DNA from: Kineosporia sp. NBRC 101731
GTDB lineage: Bacteria > Actinomycetota > Actinomycetes > Actinomycetales > Kineosporiaceae
NCBI RefSeq assembly: GCF_030269305.1
Contig: NZ_BSTC01000015.1
Coordinates: 112,500 to 176,499 of the forward strand
Reading direction: 5' to 3'
DNA length: 64,000 nucleotides
The translations under genes were made by a program, and so were the position numbers. Below the pieces are notes generated by a model. That model was not told the DNA's origin and did not search any database. It saw only the letters and a program-made list of their open reading frames with translations. Each line of letters begins with the position of its first letter. Positions within the stretch are counted from its first letter, which is position 1. Below are positions 26,211 to 33,693 of this stretch, in pieces.

Positions 26211-27193
26211 CAACCACTGCGGGGGGCCTCGCCATCGGCGTCGACATCGGGGGGACGAAGGTCGCCGCCGGAGTCGTGGACGCCAGTGGTGCGGTCATCG
26301 CCCGGGCCCGCCGGGCGACACCGTCCCGGCACGCGGACGCCCGGGTGGTCGAGGCGACCATCGCCGACGTGGTGGACGAGCTGCGTCAGGGCCGCACGAT
26401 CACCGGCGTCGGCATCGGCGCGGCCGGTTTCGTCGACGCCGATCGCGCCCGGGTGCTGTTCGCCCCGCACCTGGCCTGGCGCAACGAGCCGCTGCGCGAC
26501 GGCGTGGCGGCGGCTGTCGGCCTGCCGGTGGTCGTCGAGAACGATGCCAATGCGGCGGCCTGGGCGGAATGGCGCTTCGGCGCCGGGCGCACGGAGTCCC
26601 GGCTGGTCATGGTCACGCTCGGCACCGGCATCGGTGGCGGCATGGTCTTCGACGGCGTGATCCAGCGCGGCCGCTACGGCATGGCCGGCGAGTTCGGGCA
26701 CATGGTGGTCGTGCCCGACGGCCGCCGCTGCGAGTGCGGCAACCGCGGCTGCCTGGAGCAGTACGCCTCGGGCAACGTGCTCGGTCGCGAGGCCCGAGAG
26801 ATGGCGGCGGCCGGTTCCCCGGTCACCGTGCCCCTCGTGCAGCGGGTGAAGGGCGACCACGCGGCCCTGGTCGGGCCGCTCATCACCGAGGCCGCGATGG
26901 ACGGTGACCCGGCCGCGGTCGAGCTGTTCCACGAGGTCGGGAACTGGCTCGGCATCGGCCTGGCCAACCTGGCCGCGGCCCTCGATCCGGGCCTGTTCGT
27001 CATCGGCGGCGGGGTCTCCGACGCCGACGACCTGCTGCTCGCCCCGGCCCGGGCCTCCTTCCGCCGCACCCTGACCGGGCGCGGGTTCCGGCCGTTCGCA
27101 TCCATCGTGAAGGCCGATCTGGGTCCCGAGGCAGGACTGGTCGGCGCCGCCGACCTGGCTCGGCGTCAGGCAGCCGCACTGGCCGGGGAGTGA
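26207..27193 (+). CDS. ROK-family sugar kinase (glucokinase type) 2
   Basis: This encodes 328 residues and is closely related to the preceding gene throughout. Motifs: AIGVDIGGTKVAAGVVD, VENDANAAAWAEWRFGAG, GTGIGGGMV, the zinc motif CECGNRGCLEQYAS and GGGVSDADDLLLAPAR. The GTG start overlaps the upstream stop (GTGA). The pair looks like a tandem duplication. Both keep all catalytic motifs, so the two enzymes may differ in substrate or regulation. Confidence 0.92.
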   Translation: MTTTAGGLAIGVDIGGTKVAAGVVDASGAVIARARRATPSRHADARVVEATIADVVDELRQGRTITGVGIGAAGFVDADRARVLFAPHLAWRNEPLRDGVAAAVGLPVVVENDANAAAWAEWRFGAGRTESRLVMVTLGTGIGGGMVFDGVIQRGRYGMAGEFGHMVVVPDGRRCECGNRGCLEQYASGNVLGREAREMAAAGSPVTVPLVQRVKGDHAALVGPLITEAAMDGDPAAVELFHEVGNWLGIGLANLAAALDPGLFVIGGGVSDADDLLLAPARASFRRTLTGRGFRPFASIVKADLGPEAGLVGAADLARRQAAALAGE

Positions 27194-27198
27194 CGGCA

Positions 27199-27912
27199 AT
27201 GAGCCAGGAACCGGGACCACGCATCCGCGTGATGAGCTGGAACCTCCAGCACCTCCAAGGCGATCCCCTGGCGGTGCACCGGGTGGTGAAGGCCGCCGCG
27301 CCCGACGTGCTGTGCGTCCAGGAAGGACCGCGCTTCCCGGGCTCCGACCGGCAGTTCCAGCGCCTGGCCGGAGCCTGCGGTCTCTACCACCTGGCCGGGG
27401 GACGAGCCGCCGGCAGCAACGCGATCTTCGTCTCCGACCGGGTGAGAGCCCGCGACGTCGGGGCCTTCACGTTTCCTCTCGGTCACTGGCGCGACAACCG
27501 GCGAGGTGCCGTCCTGGCCACCGTGCAGCCGATCGTCGGCGGCGACCCGCTGCGCATCGCCTCGGTGCACCTGCCGCTCGACGGCGGGCAGCGGCTGGCC
27601 CACGTGCGCTCGCTGTCCCGGCAGCTGCGGGACTTCGGTCTGCCGGCGGTCCTGGCCGGAGACCTGAACGAACCGCCCGGCGGGGCGTCCTGGGAGGCGC
27701 TGGAACCGCTCGTCGCCGACCCGGCGCCGGATGCGCCCGTCACCTACTCCACGGCGTCACCGCGCCGGCGGATCGACGCGATCCTCACCGGACGGGGCAT
27801 CGACGTACTCGAATACGGTGCCTGGAGCCCGGACCCGGCCGATGCCCGGCGGGCCAGCGACCACCTGCCGGTGGTCGCCGAACTGCGGGTCCTGCCCTCC
27901 CGAGCCTCTTAG
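27199..27912 (+). CDS. Endonuclease/exonuclease/phosphatase-family protein
   Basis: This encodes 237 residues from ATG 27199; GGGGAG lies 8 bases upstream. The family core is visible: RVMSWNLQHLQ at the start, VLCVQE, LRIASVHLPLDG, AGDLNEPPGG, RRRIDAILTG and SDHLPVVAEL, which carry the Asn, Glu, His, Asp-x-Asn and Asp-His catalytic residues. Substrate (DNA, inositol phosphate or other phosphoester) cannot be told. Its stop overlaps the stop of the opposite gene by four bases. Confidence 0.85.
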   Translation: MSQEPGPRIRVMSWNLQHLQGDPLAVHRVVKAAAPDVLCVQEGPRFPGSDRQFQRLAGACGLYHLAGGRAAGSNAIFVSDRVRARDVGAFTFPLGHWRDNRRGAVLATVQPIVGGDPLRIASVHLPLDGGQRLAHVRSLSRQLRDFGLPAVLAGDLNEPPGGASWEALEPLVADPAPDAPVTYSTASPRRRIDAILTGRGIDVLEYGAWSPDPADARRASDHLPVVAELRVLPSRAS

Positions 27913-28574
27913 ACCACGGCTCCGTCGTCACCGTCGTCGTCGCGATGCTTGGGCATGCGGGCGACGAGCGTGACAAAACCACCGGCGAAACAGGCCAGCG
28001 CGATCAGCACGTACAGCTGCGGTGCTGCGCTGTGCCAGGCGAGCACGGAGATGAGCAGGAACAGCGGCCCGCCGATCACCGCGGCCCAGGCCAGACGGCT
28101 CAGCAGGTCACCCTTGGGCAGCGGAGGGGGCTCGGGCGGCTCGAAGCGGTGCTCGGGCTCGGCCGTGGGGGAGAAGTCCCGGGGCCCGGCGCCGCGCAGT
28201 TCCTCGGGCATCTCGTCGGGGTCGAACTCGTCCAGCGGGCCGAGGTCGCGCACCTCGCGCTGACCGATCAGCGGATCCTTGACCGGGAAGTCCCAGTCGT
28301 TGCCCCATTCCGGCCCGGGCGCCCGGCCGGGAGGCGTCGGCACGTCGGTCTCGTCCTCGTAGTGCCGCCGGGTCTCGGCGGCCTCCTCGGCCGTCGGCCA
28401 GGCCTTGGGCGGCTCCTCGCCCCAGCCCGCCACGATCTCGGCGAAGCGGGCGTCGACGTCGAGGCCCTCACCGTCGCTCTTCGAGGGGGTGCGCCCGGCG
28501 TCGGCCGGCTCGTCCTTCGAGGGGGTGTGCTCGGTGTCGCCGTCGTGGTCCGGCGGGTCTCCGGCGGTGCTCAT
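27909..28574 (-). CDS. Membrane protein with acidic N-terminal region, function unknown
   Basis: This encodes 221 residues: about 155 hydrophilic, acidic and proline-rich residues, then two hydrophobic segments (LSRLAWAAVIGGPLFLLISV and LYVLIALACFAGGFVTLVA) and a short Asp-rich tail. The PSKDEPAD/PSKSDGEG stretch contains a small repeat. A conserved-looking block FAEIVAGWGEEPP is present near residue 45. The start ATG overlaps the stop of the hydrolase gene upstream. I recognise no named family. Confidence 0.7.
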   Translation of the reverse strand: MSTAGDPPDHDGDTEHTPSKDEPADAGRTPSKSDGEGLDVDARFAEIVAGWGEEPPKAWPTAEEAAETRRHYEDETDVPTPPGRAPGPEWGNDWDFPVKDPLIGQREVRDLGPLDEFDPDEMPEELRGAGPRDFSPTAEPEHRFEPPEPPPLPKGDLLSRLAWAAVIGGPLFLLISVLAWHSAAPQLYVLIALACFAGGFVTLVARMPKHRDDDGDDGAVV

Positions 28575-29401
28575 CGCACGCCTTCCGTGGTCCGTGTCGT
28601 GGGCTGGGCGCCGACGGCGAGTTCGTCGATGAAGGTCAGGCTGCGCCGGAGGATCTCGTCGGCGTCGTTGTCGATCGTCGCCACGTGATAACTGTCTCGC
28701 AGGATCACTTCGTCGGCGCGGGCCGAGGTCACCCGGTCGAGGATGAGAGCACTGCTGCTGGCCGGCACGACGTGGTCCTCGCTTGATCGGAAGAGCAGCA
28801 CGGGCTGGCTCACCGCGGGCAGGTCCGCGGCCACCGAGCGGAAGCCGCGCAGCATCGAGTGTAAGGCGTGGGGTGGAATCCGGTCGTAGGCGTCTTCCTG
28901 CGCGCCGGGCCGTTTCACGTCGTTGCCGACCGGTGGTAGCCACGGCAGTACCCACCGCAGCGCCGGCAGGGCCGCCAGCCGCCGGTCGTCCAGATGCACC
29001 GCAGGGTTGACGAGAATCACTCCGTCCACACCCGGGAGCGGCCCGGGATTCATCGCCGGGCCATAGGTCTGGGCCAGTCGCAGGGCCAGGGCGCCGCCCA
29101 TCGACAGACCGCCCACGACCACCACCCGGCAGGACCGGCGCAGGTCGTGGAAGGCCGCGTCGACCTCCGCGGACCAGTCCGACCAGCCGGTGAGGGCGAG
29201 GTCGCGCGGGCTGGTGCCGTGGCCCGGCAGACGGGGCAGGCGCACCGTGCGACCGGCCTCGGCCAGCCCTTCGGCCCAGCTCAGGAGGCTGGAGGGATTG
29301 CCGGTGAAGCCATGGCAGAGCAGCACCCCGACGTCGTCGCCGTCCCGGGCGAAGGGCTCGGCTCCCGGACGGACGGTCACGGCGGCTCCCTCGTCGATCA
29401 T
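28571..29401 (-). CDS. Alpha/beta hydrolase, carboxylesterase / monoacylglycerol-lipase-like
   Basis: This encodes 276 residues with an alpha/beta hydrolase fold. VLLCHGFTGNPSSLL forms the oxyanion region, GLSMGGAL carries the nucleophile Ser (near 97), SSEDHVVP the Asp, and DSYHVATIDND the His. This pattern resembles the Est30 branch of thermostable carboxylesterases. Since the neighbour is an acyltransferase on the opposite strand, a lipid-related role is plausible but not shown. Its ATG (29401) faces the plsC gene across about 260 bases. Confidence 0.85.
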   Translation of the reverse strand: MIDEGAAVTVRPGAEPFARDGDDVGVLLCHGFTGNPSSLLSWAEGLAEAGRTVRLPRLPGHGTSPRDLALTGWSDWSAEVDAAFHDLRRSCRVVVVGGLSMGGALALRLAQTYGPAMNPGPLPGVDGVILVNPAVHLDDRRLAALPALRWVLPWLPPVGNDVKRPGAQEDAYDRIPPHALHSMLRGFRSVAADLPAVSQPVLLFRSSEDHVVPASSSALILDRVTSARADEVILRDSYHVATIDNDADEILRRSLTFIDELAVGAQPTTRTTEGVR

Positions 29402-29663
29402 TGGGCCAGATCGCCATCGTTACACGGACCCGGGCACTTATCGAGTGGTTCGGCGATCGGCGAACAAGTGGGCGAGGTACGCGTTCACGTCAAGTCCGGC
29501 GAGCCGCCCGATCCTCGCCCAGCGGATTTGACGACCACTCATCTTGGCGGTCCGGGGCGTGACAATGGATAGTGTGCGTCGGTCGGGTGAGGCGTCCCCG
29601 GCCGGCCGGGTCGCGGTGGCCCGGTGCGCACACGCGCACTGGCACGCGGTCAAGGAGGTGGCG

Positions 29664-30509
29664 ATGCTCTACTGGCTGCTGCGGCGCGTTCTTCTCGGCC
29701 CTCTCATCCGGGTGCTGTACAAGCCGTGGGTCAAAGGCCTGGAGAACATCCCGAAGAAGGGCCCGGTCATCCTGGCCAGCAATCACCTGTCCTTCTCGGA
29801 CCATTTCTTCCTGCCCCTGCACGTGAACCGGAAGATCACCTTCCTGGCCAAGGCCGAGTACTTCAACGGCCGGGGCGTCAAGGGACGGCTGACGGCCATG
29901 TTCTTCCGTGGTGTGGGCCAGATCCCGATCGAGCGCGCCGGGGGCCGGGCCTCCGAGGCCGCGCTGCGCACGGGGATGAAGGTGCTCGACAAGGGTGAGC
30001 TGCTGGGCATCTACCCGGAGGGCACCCGTTCGCCCGACGGCCGGCTGTACCGCGGCCGTACCGGTGTGGCCCGGATGGCCCTGGAGTCGGGGATCCCGGT
30101 CGTCCCGGTCGCGATGATCTCCACCTTCGAGGTGCAGCCCCCCGGCAAGCTCATCCCGCAGCTGCTGCCCAAGGGCACGGTCGGTGTGGTGATCGGCGAG
30201 CCGCTGGACTTCTCCCGCTACGAGGGCATGAGCACCGACCGCTTCGTCCTGCGCTCGGTGACCGACGAGATCATGTACCAGCTGATGGTCCTGTCCAACC
30301 AGGAGTACGTGGACATCTACGCGGCCACGATGAAAGAGCGCCTGGCCGCGGCCAGGCGCAGCGGTGCCGACGTGGGCCTGCCGTCCGGTCACGCCGAGCT
30401 GGCGGTGACCCCGGGCGGGCACGGCGCCCCGGCCGAGGAGACCTCCGAGGACGAGGCGAAGAAGGGCCGCAAGGCCAAGAAGGCGAAGAAGGACGACGAC
30501 GCGGCCTGA
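29664..30509 (+). CDS. plsC: 1-acyl-sn-glycerol-3-phosphate acyltransferase (PlsC family)
   Basis: This encodes 281 residues, membrane-associated by its first segment (MLYWLLRRVLLGPLIRVL). The acyltransferase motifs are NHLSFSD (H-x4-D), FFRGVGQIPIER, and GIYPEGTRSPDG. It adds a second acyl chain to lysophosphatidate or a related lipid, feeding PIM or phospholipid synthesis. The C-terminal tail is highly charged with KKGRKAKKAKK and may be disordered. The ATG 29664 has AAGGAGGTG just upstream; an open frame to 29544 precedes it but has no such site. Corresponds to Rv2182c by position. Confidence 0.9.
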   Translation: MLYWLLRRVLLGPLIRVLYKPWVKGLENIPKKGPVILASNHLSFSDHFFLPLHVNRKITFLAKAEYFNGRGVKGRLTAMFFRGVGQIPIERAGGRASEAALRTGMKVLDKGELLGIYPEGTRSPDGRLYRGRTGVARMALESGIPVVPVAMISTFEVQPPGKLIPQLLPKGTVGVVIGEPLDFSRYEGMSTDRFVLRSVTDEIMYQLMVLSNQEYVDIYAATMKERLAAARRSGADVGLPSGHAELAVTPGGHGAPAEETSEDEAKKGRKAKKAKKDDDAA

Positions 30510-30526
30510 GCGGCCACCGTCACACA

Positions 30527-30558
30527 CCGGGCCCGCAACCGTCAGGGTGCGGGCCCGG
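30527..30558. terminator. Hairpin terminator after plsC
   Basis: Arms CCGGGCCCGCA (30527-30537) and TGCGGGCCCGG (30548-30558) form a perfect 11-bp stem with a 10-base loop. It lies 18 bases past the plsC stop codon. There is no clear T-run, as is usual in such GC-rich genomes. Confidence 0.8.
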
Positions 30559-30611
30559 CGTCGTTCCGGCCGGAGGATCTCCGGCCGGACGCCGTTCCCG
30601 GCGCGAAAAGT

Positions 30612-30617
30612 GATAAT
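30612..30617 (+). promoter_or_regulatory. Possible -10 promoter element of the DAHP synthase gene
   Basis: GATAAT lies about 39 bases before the GTG start in an otherwise GC-rich stretch and follows a transcription terminator. No good -35 was seen, so this is weak evidence. Confidence 0.35.
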
Positions 30618-30655
30618 GCTGAAAGAGCTTGCGCCAGCCCCGTAGTCTTGTCGTC

Positions 30656-32059
30656 GTGAGCGCCCCACTGCATCCCATCACCAGTGCCGATCTCTACCCC
30701 ACGAGCACTCCGGACACGGCTGCCGCTGCTCTTGAGGCCGGGCTCGACCTGTGGCGTGACCTCCCCGCCGCACAGCAGCCCGCCTGGCCCGACCCGGCCG
30801 AACTCGAGGCCGTGGCCACCGAGCTGGCCACCGTGCCGCCGCTGGTGTTCGCGGGGGAGTGTGACCTGCTGCGAGGCCAGCTGGCCGCCGCCGCGCGGGG
30901 CGAGGCATTTCTGCTCCAGGGCGGTGACTGCGCCGAGACCTTCGCCGAGGCCACAGCCGACCGCATCCGCAACAAGATCAAGACGATGCTGCAGATGGCC
31001 GTCGTCCTGACCTACGGCGCCAGCATGCCGGTGATCAAGCTCGGCCGGATGGCGGGGCAGTACTCCAAGCCGCGCAGCAGCACGATGGAGACGCGGCAGG
31101 GCGTGACCCTTCCCGCCTACCGCGGCGACGCCATCAACGGCTTCAGCTTCGACGAGGCGTCGCGCACGCCCGACCCCAAGCGGCTGCTGAAGGCGTACCA
31201 CACCAGCAGTTCCACGCTGAACCTGATCCGCGCCTTCACCAAGGGCGGCTTCGCCGATCTGCGCCAGGTGCACGAGTGGAACCGCGGCTTCGTCAGCAGC
31301 CCGGCGAACGCCCGCTACGAGGCGATGGCCCGCGACATCGACCGCGCGATGAAGTTCATGATCGCGGCCGGCGGAGATTCCGACGCCCTGCGCACCGTTG
31401 ACTTCTGGTCCAGCCACGAGGGTCTGCTGCTCGACTACGAGCGCGCCCTGACCCGCATCGACTCGCGCACGGGCTCGCCCTACAACGTGTCCGCGCACTT
31501 CGTCTGGATCGGCGAGCGCACCCGTCAGCTCGACGGCGCCCACGTCGACCTGATGTCACGCGTGCGCAACCCGATCGGCGTGAAGATCGGCCCGGCCACC
31601 ACGCCCGACGACCTGATGCGCCTGGTCGACAAACTCGACCCCGACCGCGAGCCGGGCCGCCTGACCCTGGTCAGCCGGATGGGCGCGGGCAAGATCCGCA
31701 GCAACCTGCCGGCCCTGGCCGAGACCACGAAGAAGGAGGGCCTGCCGGCTCTCTGGATCTGTGACCCGATGCACGGCAACACCTTCGAGTCGGCGTCGGG
31801 CTACAAGACGCGCCGCTTCGACGACGTGATGGACGAGGTGCGCGGCTTCTTCGAGGTACACAACGCCGTCGGCACCATCCCCGGTGGCCTGCACGTCGAG
31901 CTCACCGGTGACGACGTCACCGAGTGCATGGGCGGCGCCGAGCACATCGACGACGCCGACCTGGCCATGCGCTACGAGACGCTGTGCGACCCGCGCCTGA
32001 ACCACCAGCAGTCGCTGGAGATGGCGTTCCTGGTGGCCGAGATGCTGACGGGCCGCTGA
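30656..32059 (+). CDS. aroG: 3-deoxy-7-phosphoheptulonate synthase, class II
   Basis: First enzyme of the shikimate pathway, joining PEP and erythrose 4-phosphate. This is the plant/mycobacterial type II enzyme: 467 residues from GTG 30656. Visible motifs: LLQGGDCAETF near the N-terminus, TYGASMPVIKLGRMAGQYSKPRS (core MPVIKLGRMAGQYSKPR), SHEGLLLDYE, FVWIGERTR, NPIGVKIGP, VSRMGAGKIR and WICDPMHGNT, ending with GGLHVELTGDDVTEC. In mycobacteria the same enzyme complexes with chorismate mutase; none is seen nearby. A frame continues to 30629 with TTG, but GTG 30656 gives the usual start. Confidence 0.95.
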   Translation: MSAPLHPITSADLYPTSTPDTAAAALEAGLDLWRDLPAAQQPAWPDPAELEAVATELATVPPLVFAGECDLLRGQLAAAARGEAFLLQGGDCAETFAEATADRIRNKIKTMLQMAVVLTYGASMPVIKLGRMAGQYSKPRSSTMETRQGVTLPAYRGDAINGFSFDEASRTPDPKRLLKAYHTSSSTLNLIRAFTKGGFADLRQVHEWNRGFVSSPANARYEAMARDIDRAMKFMIAAGGDSDALRTVDFWSSHEGLLLDYERALTRIDSRTGSPYNVSAHFVWIGERTRQLDGAHVDLMSRVRNPIGVKIGPATTPDDLMRLVDKLDPDREPGRLTLVSRMGAGKIRSNLPALAETTKKEGLPALWICDPMHGNTFESASGYKTRRFDDVMDEVRGFFEVHNAVGTIPGGLHVELTGDDVTECMGGAEHIDDADLAMRYETLCDPRLNHQQSLEMAFLVAEMLTGR

Positions 32060-32061
32060 GA

Positions 32062-33114
32062 ATGACGCACCCCGTCGTCGACCTGCGCAGCGACACGCTG
32101 ACCAGGCCGACCCCCGGCATGCTCGAGGCCATCGCCACCGCCGAGGTGGGCGACGACGTCTACGGGGAAGACCCGGAGGTCAACGCCCTCGAGGCCGAGG
32201 TGGCGCAGCTGCTCGGCCACGAGGCCGGGCTGTTCTGCCCGACCGGCTCGATGTCGAACATGCTCGGCGTGCGCGCCCTCGTACCCGCCGGGCAGGAGAT
32301 CATCTGCGACTCGCTGGCCCACATCGTGCGGGCCGAACTCGGCGGCCACGCCGTGTTCGGTCAGGTCACCACGCGCACCTGGCAGTCCTTGCGGGGGCAG
32401 CTCGACGCGGACCAGGCGCTCGGTATGGCGGTGCCCGACGCCGGTCCGTATTTCGTCTCCACCGCCGCGATCGCCATTGAAGACACGCACAACTTCGGTG
32501 GCGGAACCGTGCAGTCCGTGGACGAGCTGCGCCGGCTGCGGGCCGGTGCGGCCGCTCTCGGTCTCGACGTGCACCTCGACGGGGCCCGCCTGTGGAACGC
32601 CCACGTGGCCACCGGCGTCCCCCTGTCGGAATACGGCTCGTTCGCCGACACGGTGTCGGTCTGCCTGTCGAAGGGCCTGGGCGCGCCGGTCGGCTCGGTG
32701 CTGGTGGCCAGTGCCGAGCGCATCGCCGAAGCCCGCATCTGGCGTAAGCGGATGGGCGGCGGCATGCGGCAGGTCGGTGTGCTCGCCGCGGCCGGCCGGT
32801 ACGCGCTGAAGCACCACGTGGCCCGCCTCGCCGACGACCACGCCCGCGCGCGGACGATCGCGGAGGCCCTGGCCGGGGTCGACGACTCGATCATCGAACC
32901 GGAGCTGGTGCGCAGCAACATCGTCGCCTCCCAGTGGCCGTCGGCAGCTGCCGCGCAGGCGTTCATCGCCGGTTGCGCCGCGGAGGGCCTCCGGGTCAGC
33001 GCTGTCGGTGCCCGGGTGGTGCGCCTGGTCACCCATCTCGACATCGACGAGAGCGGTGCGGGCCGGGCCGCCGAGGCACTTCCGGCCATCGCGAAGCAGG
33101 CGCTCAACGTCTGA
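32062..33114 (+). CDS. ltaE: Low-specificity L-threonine aldolase
   Basis: This PLP enzyme cleaves L-threonine or allo-threonine to glycine and acetaldehyde. It has 350 residues: VDLRSDTLTRPTPGML at the N-terminus, DDVYGEDPEVN, the cofactor region LDVHLDGARLWNAHVATG, and the Schiff-base Lys in VCLSKGLGAPVGS. The RKRMGGGMRQVG segment is the usual binding loop. The ATG lies 2 bases after the DAHP synthase stop, so the two are probably one transcript. It is followed by a terminator hairpin. Confidence 0.93.
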   Translation: MTHPVVDLRSDTLTRPTPGMLEAIATAEVGDDVYGEDPEVNALEAEVAQLLGHEAGLFCPTGSMSNMLGVRALVPAGQEIICDSLAHIVRAELGGHAVFGQVTTRTWQSLRGQLDADQALGMAVPDAGPYFVSTAAIAIEDTHNFGGGTVQSVDELRRLRAGAAALGLDVHLDGARLWNAHVATGVPLSEYGSFADTVSVCLSKGLGAPVGSVLVASAERIAEARIWRKRMGGGMRQVGVLAAAGRYALKHHVARLADDHARARTIAEALAGVDDSIIEPELVRSNIVASQWPSAAAAQAFIAGCAAEGLRVSAVGARVVRLVTHLDIDESGAGRAAEALPAIAKQALNV

Positions 33115-33130
33115 GTTGTCTTTGAGGACG

Positions 33131-33164
33131 AACGGCGCCGGTTCCCGAGGGAGCCGGCGCCGTT
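33131..33164. terminator. Bidirectional hairpin terminator between convergent genes
   Basis: AACGGCGCCGG (33131-33141) pairs perfectly with CCGGCGCCGTT (33154-33164); the interior continues to pair imperfectly. It is placed between the aldolase and the convergent acetyltransferase gene, next to the latter's stop. Confidence 0.85.
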
Positions 33165-33165
33165 G

Positions 33166-33693
33166 TCAGAGGTCGCTGCGCAACCGGCTGTAAGACACCA
33201 TGTCGTGCCACTCGCCGCGCCGGAACTGGGCGCCGCGCAGGATGCCCTCGCGGGTGAAGCCGGCCTTCTCCAGAGCTCTCTGCTCGGCAATGTTCTCCAC
33301 GTCGGTACTGGCCTCGACCCGGTGCACCGGCATGTACCGGAACAGCCACTCGTAGGCCAGACGCTGGGCGATCGAGCCGATGCCCTTCCCCCGGGAACCG
33401 GGGGCGATGGCGATGCCGATGTTCAGGGCCTGGCTGCCCCGGTTGGGGCCGTAGCCCACCGGGTGCCAGCTGATCGAGCCGACCGGCATGCCGTCGTGAC
33501 AGATCAGCAGGACACCCTCGTCCTCAGTGAGCATCCCGTCGGCGTACCAGCGGTCCTGATAGGTGTTCTGGCGCCGGGCCATCGGCAGGAAGTCGCCGAA
33601 CTCGCTCTCGTGCTCCGGATCGGCGCGCCACTGCCCCAGCAGGGGCAGGTCCTCCACGCCCACGGCGCGGAGGACCACGTCCGACGCCGTCAT
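33166..33693 (-). CDS. GNAT-family N-acetyltransferase (RimJ/RimL type)
   Basis: This encodes 175 residues. The acetyl-CoA-binding segment is IGIAIAPGSRGKGIGSIAQR, followed by HRVEASTDVENIAEQRALEKAGF, as in RimJ/RimL-type acetyltransferases acting on protein N-termini or small molecules. The ATG shares one base with the stop of the kinase gene upstream (TAATG), so it is co-translated with it. The substrate is unknown. Confidence 0.88.
   Translation of the reverse strand: MTASDVVLRAVGVEDLPLLGQWRADPEHESEFGDFLPMARRQNTYQDRWYADGMLTEDEGVLLICHDGMPVGSISWHPVGYGPNRGSQALNIGIAIAPGSRGKGIGSIAQRLAYEWLFRYMPVHRVEASTDVENIAEQRALEKAGFTREGILRGAQFRRGEWHDMVSYSRLRSDL

Noticed and set aside
28575..29417. Extended N-terminus of the membrane protein at 27909-28574
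   Set aside because: It is a shadow frame of the alpha/beta hydrolase gene; the real start overlaps that gene's stop.
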